DNA of 36,824 nucleotides from the NCBI GenBank assembly GCA_943913205.1, contig CALTWN010000007.1, forward strand, positions 1 through 36,824, in the 5' to 3' direction. Below are positions 17,467 through 24,708 of this stretch, piece by piece; position 1 is the stretch's first letter, and every line of letters starts with the position of its first letter. The translations under genes were made by a program, and so were the position numbers. The notes beneath the pieces are model-generated. The model did not search any database. It saw only the letters and a program-made list of their open reading frames with translations, and had not been told where the DNA came from. Source of the stretch: an uncultured Bartonella sp. Its GTDB lineage: Bacteria; Pseudomonadota; Alphaproteobacteria; Rhizobiales; Rhizobiaceae.

Positions 17467-17931
17467 ATGGCAACTTTTTCTCAAAAGCCTGCCGAAGTAG
17501 TGAAACAATGGATAGTTATAGATGCACAAGACATAGTTCTTGGTCGTCTTGCTGCATTTGTTGCAACACGTCTTCGTGGTAAACATAAAGCTAGCTACAC
17601 ACCCCATGTTGATGATGGCGACAATGTTATTATCATCAATGCTGATAAAGTAGCGCTAACAGGCAAAAAATATAAAAATAAAATATATTACTGGCATACA
17701 GGCTATGTAGGCGGTATTAAGCAGCGTACGGCCGCACAAATTTTAGAAGGTCGTTTTCCAAACCGTGTAGTAGAAAAAGCAGTTGAACGTATGATACCAC
17801 GTGGTCCTTTAGGACGTAGACAAATGAAAAATTTACGCGTTTATGCTGGCGCTGAACATCCACATATAGCGCAACAACCGCAAATAATTGATCTTGCTCA
17901 ATTAAATAGCAAAAATAAAAGGAGCGTATAG
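17467..17931 (+). CDS. rplM: 50S ribosomal protein L13
   Basis: A 154-residue L13, an early-assembling 23S rRNA-binding protein. Typical motifs: [19 protein letters not shown] near the start, [19 protein letters not shown], and [18 protein letters not shown]. Standard length for alphaproteobacteria. First gene of the rplM-rpsI operon, two bases before rpsI, with a consensus-like promoter and its own leader. Confidence 0.98.
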   Translation: MATFSQKPAEVVKQWIVIDAQDIVLGRLAAFVATRLRGKHKASYTPHVDDGDNVIIINADKVALTGKKYKNKIYYWHTGYVGGIKQRTAAQILEGRFPNRVVEKAVERMIPRGPLGRRQMKNLRVYAGAEHPHIAQQPQIIDLAQLNSKNKRSV

Positions 17932-17933
17932 TT

Positions 17934-18398
17934 ATGGATTTGAATATGGCTACTACACAAGATAATGATAGTAACTTTGAAGCTCCTAAACACGTGCAAA
18001 AGCTTGACAAACTTGGTAGATCTTATGCAACTGGTAAACGTAAAAACGCAATTGCTAGAGTATGGATAAAACCTGGTAGTGGCAAAATTGTTATTAATGG
18101 TTTTGACTTTACAGCATATTTTGCTCGCCCAGTGTTACAAATGGTGCTTTGCCAGCCTTTGGTAGAAGCAAACCGTATGAAGCAATTTGATATTATGGCA
18201 ACCGTTGTAGGCGGTGGCTTATCTGGACAAGCCGGAGCTGTGCGCCATGGTATATCTAAAGCATTAACTTATTATGAGCCTTTGCTACGTCCTATTTTAA
18301 AAGCTAAAGGATTTTTAACTAGAGATAGTCGCGTTGTTGAACGTAAGAAATACGGTAAAGCAAAAGCACGCCGTTCATTTCAATTCTCTAAACGTTAG
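17934..18398 (+). CDS. rpsI: 30S ribosomal protein S9
   Basis: A 154-residue S9 whose C-terminal tail reaches the P-site t[23 protein letters not shown] and the end [16 protein letters not shown] are the family hallmarks. The N-terminal extension of about 25 residues is usual for Rhizobiales. AAGGAG lies about 11 bases before the first ATG at 17934; a second ATG at 17946 is possible but has no better site. It is followed by a hairpin terminator that lies inside the end of divK. Confidence 0.98.
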   Translation: MDLNMATTQDNDSNFEAPKHVQKLDKLGRSYATGKRKNAIARVWIKPGSGKIVINGFDFTAYFARPVLQMVLCQPLVEANRMKQFDIMATVVGGGLSGQAGAVRHGISKALTYYEPLLRPILKAKGFLTRDSRVVERKKYGKAKARRSFQFSKR

Positions 18399-18403
18399 TT
18401 TTT

Positions 18404-18802
18404 TTATATTAAAGGTTTGGTTTTCTCCAAACCTTTTTTATTTACCAAATTTTTTATAGTATCTTGTAAGTTTTTGATGCAAATAGGCTTAGAAATATAG
18501 GCTTCGCATCCGGTTTGTACAATTTTTTCTTCATCACCTTTCATAGCAAAGGCTGTTATAGCTATAATAGGGATAGTTTTTAAACTCTCATGAGCTTTAA
18601 ATTTAGCTATAAGTTCAATTCCTGAAATCTCAGGTAGTTGTATATCCATCAACACTAAACATGGAGATTTTTTTAGCGCAAGCTCTATCGCGGTAACTCC
18701 ACTTCTAAGACTTATAGCTTCAAAACCGCACAATTCTACTACGTCACAAAACAACTTCATATTCATTTCGTTATCTTCTACGATGAGGATTTTTTTACAC
18801 AT
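18404..18802 (-). CDS. divK: Single-domain response regulator DivK
   Basis: A 132-residue receiver domain with no output domain, closely following Caulobacter DivK, the polarity and cell-cycle regulator that acts on DivJ/PleC, DivL and CtrA. All phospho-site residues are present: E9-D10, phospho-acceptor D53 in LMDIQLPEISG, T83, and K105 in YISKP. ITAFAMKGDEE is diagnostic of DivK. It is a few residues longer than Caulobacter DivK; the extra tail (GLEKTKPLI) is encoded by the rpsI terminator hairpin. In most Rhizobiales pleD and rpmG follow divK, but here the convergent rpsI follows, so that link has been broken. Divergent from DUF3572-dinB. Confidence 0.94.
   Translation of the reverse strand: MCKKILIVEDNEMNMKLFCDVVELCGFEAISLRSGVTAIELALKKSPCLVLMDIQLPEISGIELIAKFKAHESLKTIPIIAITAFAMKGDEEKIVQTGCEAYISKPICIKNLQDTIKNLVNKKGLEKTKPLI
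18411..18441 (+). terminator. rpsI terminator, overlapping the divK 3' end
   Basis: AAAGGTTTGG and CCAAACCTTT make a perfect 10 bp stem with loop TTTTCT, followed by TTTTA on the plus strand. On the minus strand the hairpin lies within the last codons of divK and is followed by an A-rich then T-rich stretch, so it may act in both directions. Confidence 0.85.
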
Positions 18803-18814
18803 ATTAGCTACCCA

Positions 18815-18841
18815 TTGACCTTAATTTAAAACCAATATAAT
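18815..18841 (+). promoter_or_regulatory. Candidate promoter of DUF3572-dinB
   Basis: TTGACC (18815-18820) and TATAAT (18836-18841) spaced by 15 bp, or TAATAT at 18838-18843 spaced by 17 bp, 30-35 bases ahead of the DUF3572 start. No alphaproteobacterial SOS box (GTTC-N7-GTTC) was seen nearby, so damage control of dinB is not evident. Confidence 0.5.
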
Positions 18842-18872
18842 ATATATATTAGTTTTTTTAAAGTTTATATTA

Positions 18873-19154
18873 ATGTTGCATAATAATATCGAGCTAGAAC
18901 ACATAACTCTTAAATTTTTACAATTTATTTCTCAAAATGCGGAAGCAGCTACCAGTTTTTTTTCAATAACAGGATTGCAGCCATCAAATTTAAGAGAATG
19001 CTGTAATGAATATAGTTTTTTTACTGGGGTAATTAATTATTTACTCAGTGATGACAAACTGTTGCAAGATTTTTGCAATGATAGTAATACAAAGCCTGAG
19101 CTCATCTTAAATATTTATAACACCTTATCTAATCACAATGAGTCATCAGTTTAA
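18873..19154 (+). CDS. DUF3572-family small protein
   Basis: A 93-residue predicted helical, acidic protein without signal peptide or membrane segment. Its pattern (A..FL..I......FF..TGL.P..LRE, then F..GV..YLLSDD.LL.DFC, then PE.I.N.Y..L) matches what I recall of DUF3572, a family confined mostly to Rhizobiales and placed between divK and dinB. Function is unknown; the constant linkage to dinB suggests a DNA-replication or damage role, which is inference. Its 3' end overlaps dinB by 17 bases. Confidence 0.75.
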   Translation: MLHNNIELEHITLKFLQFISQNAEAATSFFSITGLQPSNLRECCNEYSFFTGVINYLLSDDKLLQDFCNDSNTKPELILNIYNTLSNHNESSV

Positions 19155-20433
19155 TGTTAGTAGCAACCAAGCTTTATGCTGTAATTGCTTGAAAGCTCAA
19201 AGTAATTTAAACTTTTTATGTATATGTTGCAAAAGTTCTAGGTTGATACCTTATAAAGACCTAAACGAACTTAATATAGTTCATATAGATTGCGACTCAT
19301 TTTTTGCCTCAGTTGAAAAAAGTACTAATCCTGATTTGGCGAAAAAACCTGTAATCATATCTGGTTCAGATTACGGCATTGTTACAACAGCTTGCTATCA
19401 AGCACGGAAATTCGGCATATACTCTACAATGCCTGTTCAAAAAGCACTAAGATTATGCCCAAAAGCCAAGCTTATAGCGCCTGATATGGACAAGTATAAA
19501 AACTTTTCGCTTAAAATACATAAAATATTGCTTGAGTTTACACCGCTTATTGAACCGGCCTCAATTGATGAATACTATCTGGACTTTGTTGGTACAAATA
19601 ATTTACATAAAGCCAGCGCTTATACTATTATGCGCCGCGCTGCTTATCAAATAATGCAAGAACTAAATATAACAGTTTCTATCGGGCTTTCTTATTGTAA
19701 GTTCATGGCTAAATTTGCTTCTGATATAAAAAAACCCTTTGGATTTTCTATTATAAACAAAAATGAAGCCAAATATTTAATAGCAAACTACCCTATAGCA
19801 CGACTTAACGGTATTGGGAAAACTCTAGAAAACAAACTAAATGCTGAAAATATTATTAGCATTAAAGATTTGCAAAATGCTAACCCTATCAGCATAAAAC
19901 AAAAATATGGCAAAATAGGCACACAAATACAACTATACTCACTAGGTATTGATTCTAGGCCAGTCACAAGCGTTAGAAAAATAAAATCTATATCTAAAGA
20001 AAAAACTTTTAGAAATTTTATTAAAAATAAGTATGATATAAAAAATCAGCTATATATTTTGGCGCAAAAGCTTTCTAAAGAAATGAAAAAAGATAATATA
20101 GCAGGTAATAATATAGTACTAAAATTAACTCTTTCAAATAAAACAAAACTAATCCGTACTATACAAATCACAGAGCATACAAATTTTTATACCGAAATTT
20201 TTGAAAAAGCATATTTTTTATTGCAAAAAGAAAATATCCAACTACCTATTTATTTATTAGGAGTCGGGCTTAAAAACTTAATTTCTATCAATAATAAAAA
20301 TTATAATAAAAGTTTTGATATTAAACGAGAACGAAAAATATTGCTTGAGAAAGCAACAGATGACATATGCAACAAGTTTGGACCAAACATCATAAGTTTA
20401 GCCCAACTTAAACACAAAAAAATTAAGTGGTGA
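19138..20433 (+). CDS. dinB: DNA polymerase IV (Y-family) with N-terminal zinc ribbon
   Basis: A 431-residue error-prone translesion polymerase. The N-terminal 40 residues hold two CxxC pairs (C14/C17 and C28/C31), an extension that Rhizobiales DinB proteins carry, which supports the early start overlapping DUF3572. Catalytic acids are D51 in HIDCDSFFASVEK and D144-E145 in the SIDEYYLDF motif. The helix-hairpin-helix region (ARLNGIGKTLENKL) and a little-finger domain follow. The tail is short and lacks an obvious clamp-binding motif (QLxLF-type); IISLAQLKHKKIKW near the end is the only weak candidate. The stop codon lies within the 3' end of the convergent tRNA-Arg gene. Confidence 0.95.
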   Translation: MSHQFNVSSNQALCCNCLKAQSNLNFLCICCKSSRLIPYKDLNELNIVHIDCDSFFASVEKSTNPDLAKKPVIISGSDYGIVTTACYQARKFGIYSTMPVQKALRLCPKAKLIAPDMDKYKNFSLKIHKILLEFTPLIEPASIDEYYLDFVGTNNLHKASAYTIMRRAAYQIMQELNITVSIGLSYCKFMAKFASDIKKPFGFSIINKNEAKYLIANYPIARLNGIGKTLENKLNAENIISIKDLQNANPISIKQKYGKIGTQIQLYSLGIDSRPVTSVRKIKSISKEKTFRNFIKNKYDIKNQLYILAQKLSKEMKKDNIAGNNIVLKLTLSNKTKLIRTIQITEHTNFYTEIFEKAYFLLQKENIQLPIYLLGVGLKNLISINNKNYNKSFDIKRERKILLEKATDDICNKFGPNIISLAQLKHKKIKW

Positions 20434-20504
20434 TCCCGAGAGGGCTCGAACCTCTGACCCACAGCTTAGAAGGCTGTTGCTCTATCCAACTGAGCTACGG
20501 GACC
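20428..20504 (-). tRNA. tRNA-Arg (anticodon TCT)
   Basis: A 77-base cloverleaf with acceptor GGTCCCG/CGGGATC (one G-T pair), encoded CCA, D-arm AGCTCAGTTGGATAGAGC, anticodon stem ACAGC/GCTGT with loop CTTCTAA, and T-loop GGTTCGAGCC. Anticodon TCT lies at 20468-20470 and reads AGA/AGG. The CCA end overlaps the last six bases of dinB on the opposite strand. Confidence 0.96.
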
Positions 20505-20514
20505 ATAATAAAAT

Positions 20515-20820
20515 TTAATGCGTCCAAGGCAATACACGTTTTGCAGCAAAATTGTCGCCATAACATATAGTTTGCCTTTTTGCTACATGCTTACATTCTA
20601 CCCTATATGGGATATTTTCACGCTCAGCATAAGCAATTGCATCTTCACACGAATCAAAGCCAATCTTTATTTGCCCCAACATATCTGTTGAAGATGTATA
20701 AAGCATAAAAGGCTCAACAATCTTAGGTTTTTGCGGACAATAGACTAAAAGCCACCTATTGCACCCGACCTTACCAGACTGCATAGCATTTTTAACAGGG
20801 CTATAAATGCGTGCTAACAT
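20515..20820 (-). CDS. NDUFS4-like accessory subunit of respiratory complex I
   Basis: A 101-residue protein of the ETC complex I subunit family (Pfam ETC_C1_NDUFS4), an accessory NADH:ubiquinone oxidoreductase subunit shared by alphaproteobacteria and mitochondria. Visible hallmarks are ARIYSPVKNAMQSGK at the start, the WTSS-like YTSSTDMLGQIKIGF core, the FDSCEDAIAYAER helix and the end FAAKRVLPWTH. It sits between two tRNA genes as a lone gene, far from any nuo operon in this window. Full length for the family. Confidence 0.9.
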   Translation of the reverse strand: MLARIYSPVKNAMQSGKVGCNRWLLVYCPQKPKIVEPFMLYTSSTDMLGQIKIGFDSCEDAIAYAERENIPYRVECKHVAKRQTICYGDNFAAKRVLPWTH

Positions 20821-20852
20821 TGTACCTCATGTAAATAACAAATTGTGCAAAA

Positions 20853-20929
20853 TGGTCGGAGCGATAGGATTCGAACCTACGACCCCCTGATCCCAAATCA
20901 GGTGCGCTACCAGGCTGCGCTACGCTCCG
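20853..20929 (-). tRNA. tRNA-Pro (anticodon TGG)
   Basis: A 77-base cloverleaf with acceptor CGGAGCG/CGCTCCG, encoded CCA, D-arm AGCGCAGCCTGGTAGCGC, anticodon stem CCTGA/TCAGG with loop TTTGGGA, and T-loop GGTTCGAATCC. Anticodon TGG at 20893-20895. The C at position 1 (C1-G72) is typical of bacterial tRNA-Pro. Confidence 0.97.
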
Positions 20930-20950
20930 CCAATCAACAACTACTATATT

Positions 20951-20991
20951 TATTTGCTTTTTTCTTTTTGTGCAAGTAAAAAAAGCAAATA
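20951..20991 (-). terminator. Long AT-rich inverted repeat after hda
   Basis: TATTTGCTTTTTT and AAAAAAGCAAATA form a perfect 13 bp stem around a 15-base loop, 10 bases beyond the hda stop. It probably ends the AI-2E permease-hda transcript before tRNA-Pro. The T-run is inside the arm rather than after it, so termination is a guess; it could also be an RNA-stability hairpin. Confidence 0.45.
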
Positions 20992-21001
20992 CATATAAAT
21001 T

Positions 21002-21697
21002 TTATGTATTTAATAGCTTATCTAAGGCTATATTAACCACTTGCTTATTTACCTTACTATGTTTTTTTAGCGCTTCTTTATCGCAAGTATTTACTAACTT
21101 TATAGCAAAATTTAACGAACGTTCCATGCGGCTAATAATATAATTTAAAACGTTATTATCTATCATGATTTGTTTATCAGAAAAAAGCTTAACTAGTACT
21201 GCCCGTAGCAATATATCGTCTGGATGCTCTATATAAATTTCAATAATGGTTTTTAGCCGTGAAAATAAGTCTGGTAATTTAACACTCCACAAACTTAGCC
21301 TTGTTTGCGAAGTTATTAATAGGCTTACATTTGGGTTAGAGCTTCTAGCTTGGCTTACGCTATTTAATAAATGAAACAACTCATCTTCTTTAAAATTTAA
21401 TGGTGTCAGATCTTCAACCAACACATTAATGCCATCGGCCACGGCCAAGCTAGCATCAAAAAGCTTATCAGGTGAAAAGCACTGAGCTTTGCTAATTTTT
21501 TGCCATACAGAAGCAAAATGTGTTTTACCTGAACCTTTATCGCCTATAATTGCCGCTACAGGAACGCTCCAATGGGGCCAAAGCATTACAAGCTTATGCG
21601 CAGCTAAGTTGCTTGAAGAAACTACTAAGTCATCATGATTATATTTTTGCCAATTATCTGCAAACTCAAACGTTAATTGCTGAGCTAAAGAAAACAT
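21002..21697 (-). CDS. hda: DnaA-related Hda protein
   Basis: A 231-residue DnaA-like AAA+ protein without DNA-binding domain. Hda binds the sliding clamp and stimulates hydrolysis of ATP on DnaA, preventing re-initiation. The N-terminal QLTFEF (7-12) fits the clamp-binding motif of Hda. Walker A is GDKGSGKT (52-59), and the Walker B equivalent is NVLVEDLTPL. RMERSLNFAIKLVNTCD is the sensor-2 region with its arginine. It lies six bases after the AI-2E permease gene, an arrangement I recall for Rhizobiales; the ppk gene that often follows is absent here. Confidence 0.88.
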   Translation of the reverse strand: MFSLAQQLTFEFADNWQKYNHDDLVVSSSNLAAHKLVMLWPHWSVPVAAIIGDKGSGKTHFASVWQKISKAQCFSPDKLFDASLAVADGINVLVEDLTPLNFKEDELFHLLNSVSQARSSNPNVSLLITSQTRLSLWSVKLPDLFSRLKTIIEIYIEHPDDILLRAVLVKLFSDKQIMIDNNVLNYIISRMERSLNFAIKLVNTCDKEALKKHSKVNKQVVNIALDKLLNT

Positions 21698-21703
21698 ATA
21701 ATA

Positions 21704-22879
21704 TTATTTACCTTTATATATAGAAGAAGCAACATAATTATTTATAGCAAATCTAACTAAAACACCTATGGCCGCGGCTGTAGGTACAGCTACTAACATA
21801 CCTACAAATCCAAATAAATATCCAAATGCTATAAGAGCAAATATCAGCCAAACAGGATGTAATCCTACAGAATTTCCCACCAATTTTGGTTGCAAAACAT
21901 AGTTTTCGATAAAATGACCAAATAAAAATATACCTATTACCGCGCTAATATAATACCATTTAGTATCAAATGCGTAATATTGTGTCCAAGCTACTAATAA
22001 AGCTATTAAAAAGCCACTGGCTGATCCTATATATGGTATAAAAGAGGCAATGCCCACATATAAACCTAATAAAATACCATAATTCAAGCCCCATACAGAT
22101 AAGGTTAGCGCATAATAAATGCCCAATATTAAACAAACCGTTCCTTGACCACGTACAAAGCCTGCAATAGATCTATCAATGTCTTTTATTATCGTATGTA
22201 CAGTGGATAAATGCTGCCTTGGTATAAGAACATCAATTGCAATTATCATATATTCCCAATCTAATAAAATATAAAAAGCAACTACTGGAGCAATAATAAA
22301 TAGACTAACTCCCCCTACGATAGATTTGCCCGAGCTTAAAATGGAGCTCATAAATGACTTCGTTAAATCTCCGTTAGCAGCTATTAGGTTTTGAATATTT
22401 GTGCCTATTTGCTGATCAGAGCTTGCTGTAAAGTAGTTTCGAAGCATGATAAAGCTTTTGCTTGCAAATAGGGTTTGCAAATCTTCAAAATAAATAGGTA
22501 TAGCCTTAGTTACAAACTGGTGCAATTGCCAAGATATAATTGGCAAAAACACTGTTAAAATAAGTACAAGAACTAAAATAACAAATATACTTATTAAAAT
22601 TGTACCCCATAAACGTGAGATTCCTAGGCGCGCCAACGCTCCTATTATTGGATTTAACAAATAAGCTATCAAAACGCCGAATACAAAAGGTAATAAAATT
22701 GCATGTAATAAAAACAAAATTATAATGGCACACAAGCCTAATAATTGCCAAAAATTAATTGGTTTACTTCTACGATATGGACGGCTATATATTATTTTTT
22801 TATTATTGTGCTTGGGTTTTGAAGATGATGAAAGGTTTTTCATTGTAAATCCATATTGTATAAAATAATTAGCTAGCAT
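21704..22879 (-). CDS. AI-2E (PerM) family transporter
   Basis: A membrane protein of about 380-391 residues with about eight hydrophobic segments, of the AI-2E/PerM family. Typical parts are the early pair of helices (ILLPFVFGVLIAYLLNPII), the central charged loop with DIDRSIAGFVRGQGTVCLIL, the GLNYGILLGLYVGIASFIPY stretch, and FALIAFGYLFGFVGMLVAVP near the end. Transported substrate is unknown for most members, and autoinducer-2 export should not be assumed. Two starts are possible: ATG at 22879 (no clear ribosome site) or ATG at 22843 (GGA 7 bases upstream). The first 35 residues are basic and cytoplasmic. Upstream of hda and divergent from purM. Confidence 0.88.
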   Translation of the reverse strand: MLANYFIQYGFTMKNLSSSSKPKHNNKKIIYSRPYRRSKPINFWQLLGLCAIIILFLLHAILLPFVFGVLIAYLLNPIIGALARLGISRLWGTILISIFVILVLVLILTVFLPIISWQLHQFVTKAIPIYFEDLQTLFASKSFIMLRNYFTASSDQQIGTNIQNLIAANGDLTKSFMSSILSSGKSIVGGVSLFIIAPVVAFYILLDWEYMIIAIDVLIPRQHLSTVHTIIKDIDRSIAGFVRGQGTVCLILGIYYALTLSVWGLNYGILLGLYVGIASFIPYIGSASGFLIALLVAWTQYYAFDTKWYYISAVIGIFLFGHFIENYVLQPKLVGNSVGLHPVWLIFALIAFGYLFGFVGMLVAVPTAAAIGVLVRFAINNYVASSIYKGK

Positions 22880-22925
22880 AAAATTTTTATTGTGTCTATT
22901 ATATTAGTTAAGGTTAAAAAATAAA

Positions 22926-24011
22926 ATGGCAAATCCAAAAAACAGCGCCAATAACAGCTTAATTGCATATAAAAAATCTGGCGTTGATATTAAAGCTAGT
23001 GAAAATTTTTTAAGCCATATTAAGCCATTAGCTCAATCTACCATGTGCGAAGGAGCAATAGGTGAATTAGGTGGTTTTGCTGGCCTCTTTGATATCAGCA
23101 AATTAAAATACAAACACCCTATTCTAACCTCAAGCTGTGACGGTGTAGGCACAAAATTAAAACTAGCATCAATAGCCGGCTATTATAATAATATCGGCGT
23201 TGATCTTGTTGCTATGTGCGTAAATGATCTTTTAACTACAGGCTCAAAACCTTTATTTTTTTTGGATTATTTTGCAACATCAATTTTTAATGAAAAGAGA
23301 GATAAAGCTTTACTAGAAAGCATTGTTAAGGGCTGCCAACTAGCAAATTGCAGCCTATTAGGTGGCGAAACAGCACAAATGCCAAACTTATATAAAAAGA
23401 ATGATTATGACTTAGCCGGCTTTGCTTTAGGTATTGTAGAAAAAAATAAATTACTGCCCAAGGCAACAATAGTTGAAGGCGATCATATTATAGGTTTAGC
23501 TTCAAATGGATTACACGCAAACGGTTTTAGTTTAATACATAAACTTCTTACAGACGAAAAAATTGATATTTTTAGCGCCCCAACTTTTGCACATAACAAA
23601 AATTATGCCGAGCTATTTTTAGCACCTACCAAAATCTATGTAAAACCAATATTAGCGGCGTTACATCAGTTTAACTCAATAAAGGCTATAGCTCATATTA
23701 CAGGCGGAGGTTTTATACATAACCTTCCACGTATCGTGCCAAATGATTTATGCGCAAAACTTAATCTAAGCTGTTTCCCACACGATCATCTTTTTGAATG
23801 GCTAGCACAAAAACTAAAATTTGATTCACAAAATATGCTGCAAATTTTTAATTGTGGTATAGGCATAATATTAATAGCTGAAAAAAAATATAGCCAAATT
23901 ATATGTAACTACTTAATAGAACAAGGCGAAACCCCTATCGTAATTGGTGGCTTAATTAAAAAACAACAATCATCAATAGAATTAGTAGAAAATTTAAAGG
24001 GCATTTTATGA
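22926..24011 (+). CDS. purM: Phosphoribosylformylglycinamidine cyclo-ligase
   Basis: A 361-residue AIR synthetase, step five of purine synthesis (FGAM + ATP to AIR). Conserved pieces: YKKSGVDIKAS at the start, SSCDGVGTKLKLA, the LGGETAQMPNLY loop, GLASNGLHANGFSL, and ITGGGFIHNLPR. Full length. Its last four bases are shared with purN (ATGA), giving coupled translation. Only 46 bases separate it from the divergent AI-2E gene, so both promoters overlap there. Confidence 0.96.
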   Translation: MANPKNSANNSLIAYKKSGVDIKASENFLSHIKPLAQSTMCEGAIGELGGFAGLFDISKLKYKHPILTSSCDGVGTKLKLASIAGYYNNIGVDLVAMCVNDLLTTGSKPLFFLDYFATSIFNEKRDKALLESIVKGCQLANCSLLGGETAQMPNLYKKNDYDLAGFALGIVEKNKLLPKATIVEGDHIIGLASNGLHANGFSLIHKLLTDEKIDIFSAPTFAHNKNYAELFLAPTKIYVKPILAALHQFNSIKAIAHITGGGFIHNLPRIVPNDLCAKLNLSCFPHDHLFEWLAQKLKFDSQNMLQIFNCGIGIILIAEKKYSQIICNYLIEQGETPIVIGGLIKKQQSSIELVENLKGIL

Positions 24012-24565
24012 AAAATTTAGCTATATTTTTTTCTGGCAAAGGCTCTAATATGCAAGCAATAATTAACTCTTCAAAATGTTCAACCTATGGAGCTAGTATA
24101 AAATTATTAATATGTAACAATGTCTCAGCTCCTGGTATAGATATAGCGTCGAAAAGCGGCATAAAATTATCTATTATAGAAAATGGCGATAATCAACTTA
24201 TTTACAATGAAGTTATAAAAGAAAAAATAGATTTTATTGCATTAGCTGGCTATACAAATATTTTAAAAGGCCCTATTTTAGAAAAATATCAAGATCGAAT
24301 ATTTAATATTCATCCTTCATTATTACCTCTTTATCGCGGCAAAAATGCTCAAGAGCAAGCTTTAAAAAATAATGCAAAAATAAGTGGTTGCACGGTACAT
24401 TTAGTAAATAAGCACATAGACAAAGGAAAAATTTTGGGTCAAATGATTGTGCCAATATTAGCGAATGACAATATAGAAAGCCTACAAAAGCGAATATTGC
24501 GACAAGAACATATTTTATATCCTAAAATAATAAGCAGCTATATCAAAACTTTTATAAAAAATTAA
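24008..24565 (+). CDS. purN: Phosphoribosylglycinamide formyltransferase
   Basis: A 185-residue GAR transformylase using 10-formyl-tetrahydrofolate, step three of purine synthesis. GKGSNMQAI (10-18) is the phosphate-binding region; the catalytic set is N100 and H102 in NIHPSLLP and D138 in HIDKG. Some normally well-kept positions differ: PLYRGKNAQEQAL instead of the usual PAFPG-like stretch, and AGYTNIL for AGFMRIL. The protein is slightly short and lysine-rich, a sign of AT drift rather than loss. The stop codon directly abuts the 3' end of tRNA-Ser on the other strand. Confidence 0.94.
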   Translation: MKNLAIFFSGKGSNMQAIINSSKCSTYGASIKLLICNNVSAPGIDIASKSGIKLSIIENGDNQLIYNEVIKEKIDFIALAGYTNILKGPILEKYQDRIFNIHPSLLPLYRGKNAQEQALKNNAKISGCTVHLVNKHIDKGKILGQMIVPILANDNIESLQKRILRQEHILYPKIISSYIKTFIKN

Positions 24566-24655
24566 TGGCGGAGGGGGTGGGATTCGAACCCACGGTACAG
24601 TTCCCTGCACGCCGGTTTTCAAGACCGGTGCCTTAAACCGCTCGACCACCCCTCC
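24566..24655 (-). tRNA. tRNA-Ser (anticodon TGA)
   Basis: A 90-base class II tRNA with a long variable arm. Acceptor GGAGGGG/CCCCTCC, encoded CCA, anticodon stem ACCGG/CCGGC-like with loop CTTGAAA, T-loop GGTTCGAATCC. Anticodon TGA at 24619-24621. It begins (3' end) at the base right after the purN stop. dusB lies upstream on the same strand. Confidence 0.96.
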
Positions 24656-24684
24656 AATAAACTTAATAAGATATACACATATTT

Positions 24685-24708
24685 AAAAAAATATACAATA
24701 TTTTTTTT
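24685..24708 (-). terminator. Possible all-A/T hairpin terminator after dusB
   Basis: AAAAAAATAT and ATATTTTTTT make a 10 bp stem with a three-base loop, touching the dusB stop codon, and end in a T-run on the minus strand. No G-C pairs, so it is likely weak; dusB transcripts may read into tRNA-Ser. Confidence 0.35.

Noticed and set aside
18803..18872. SOS (LexA) box in front of DUF3572-dinB
   Set aside because: No GTTC-N7-GTTC or close variant was found; only an ordinary promoter candidate.
24008..24565. PurN as a pseudogene because several conserved positions differ
   Set aside because: The frame is full length, the catalytic N-H-D set and phosphate loop are intact and it is coupled to purM; drift is the simpler reading.
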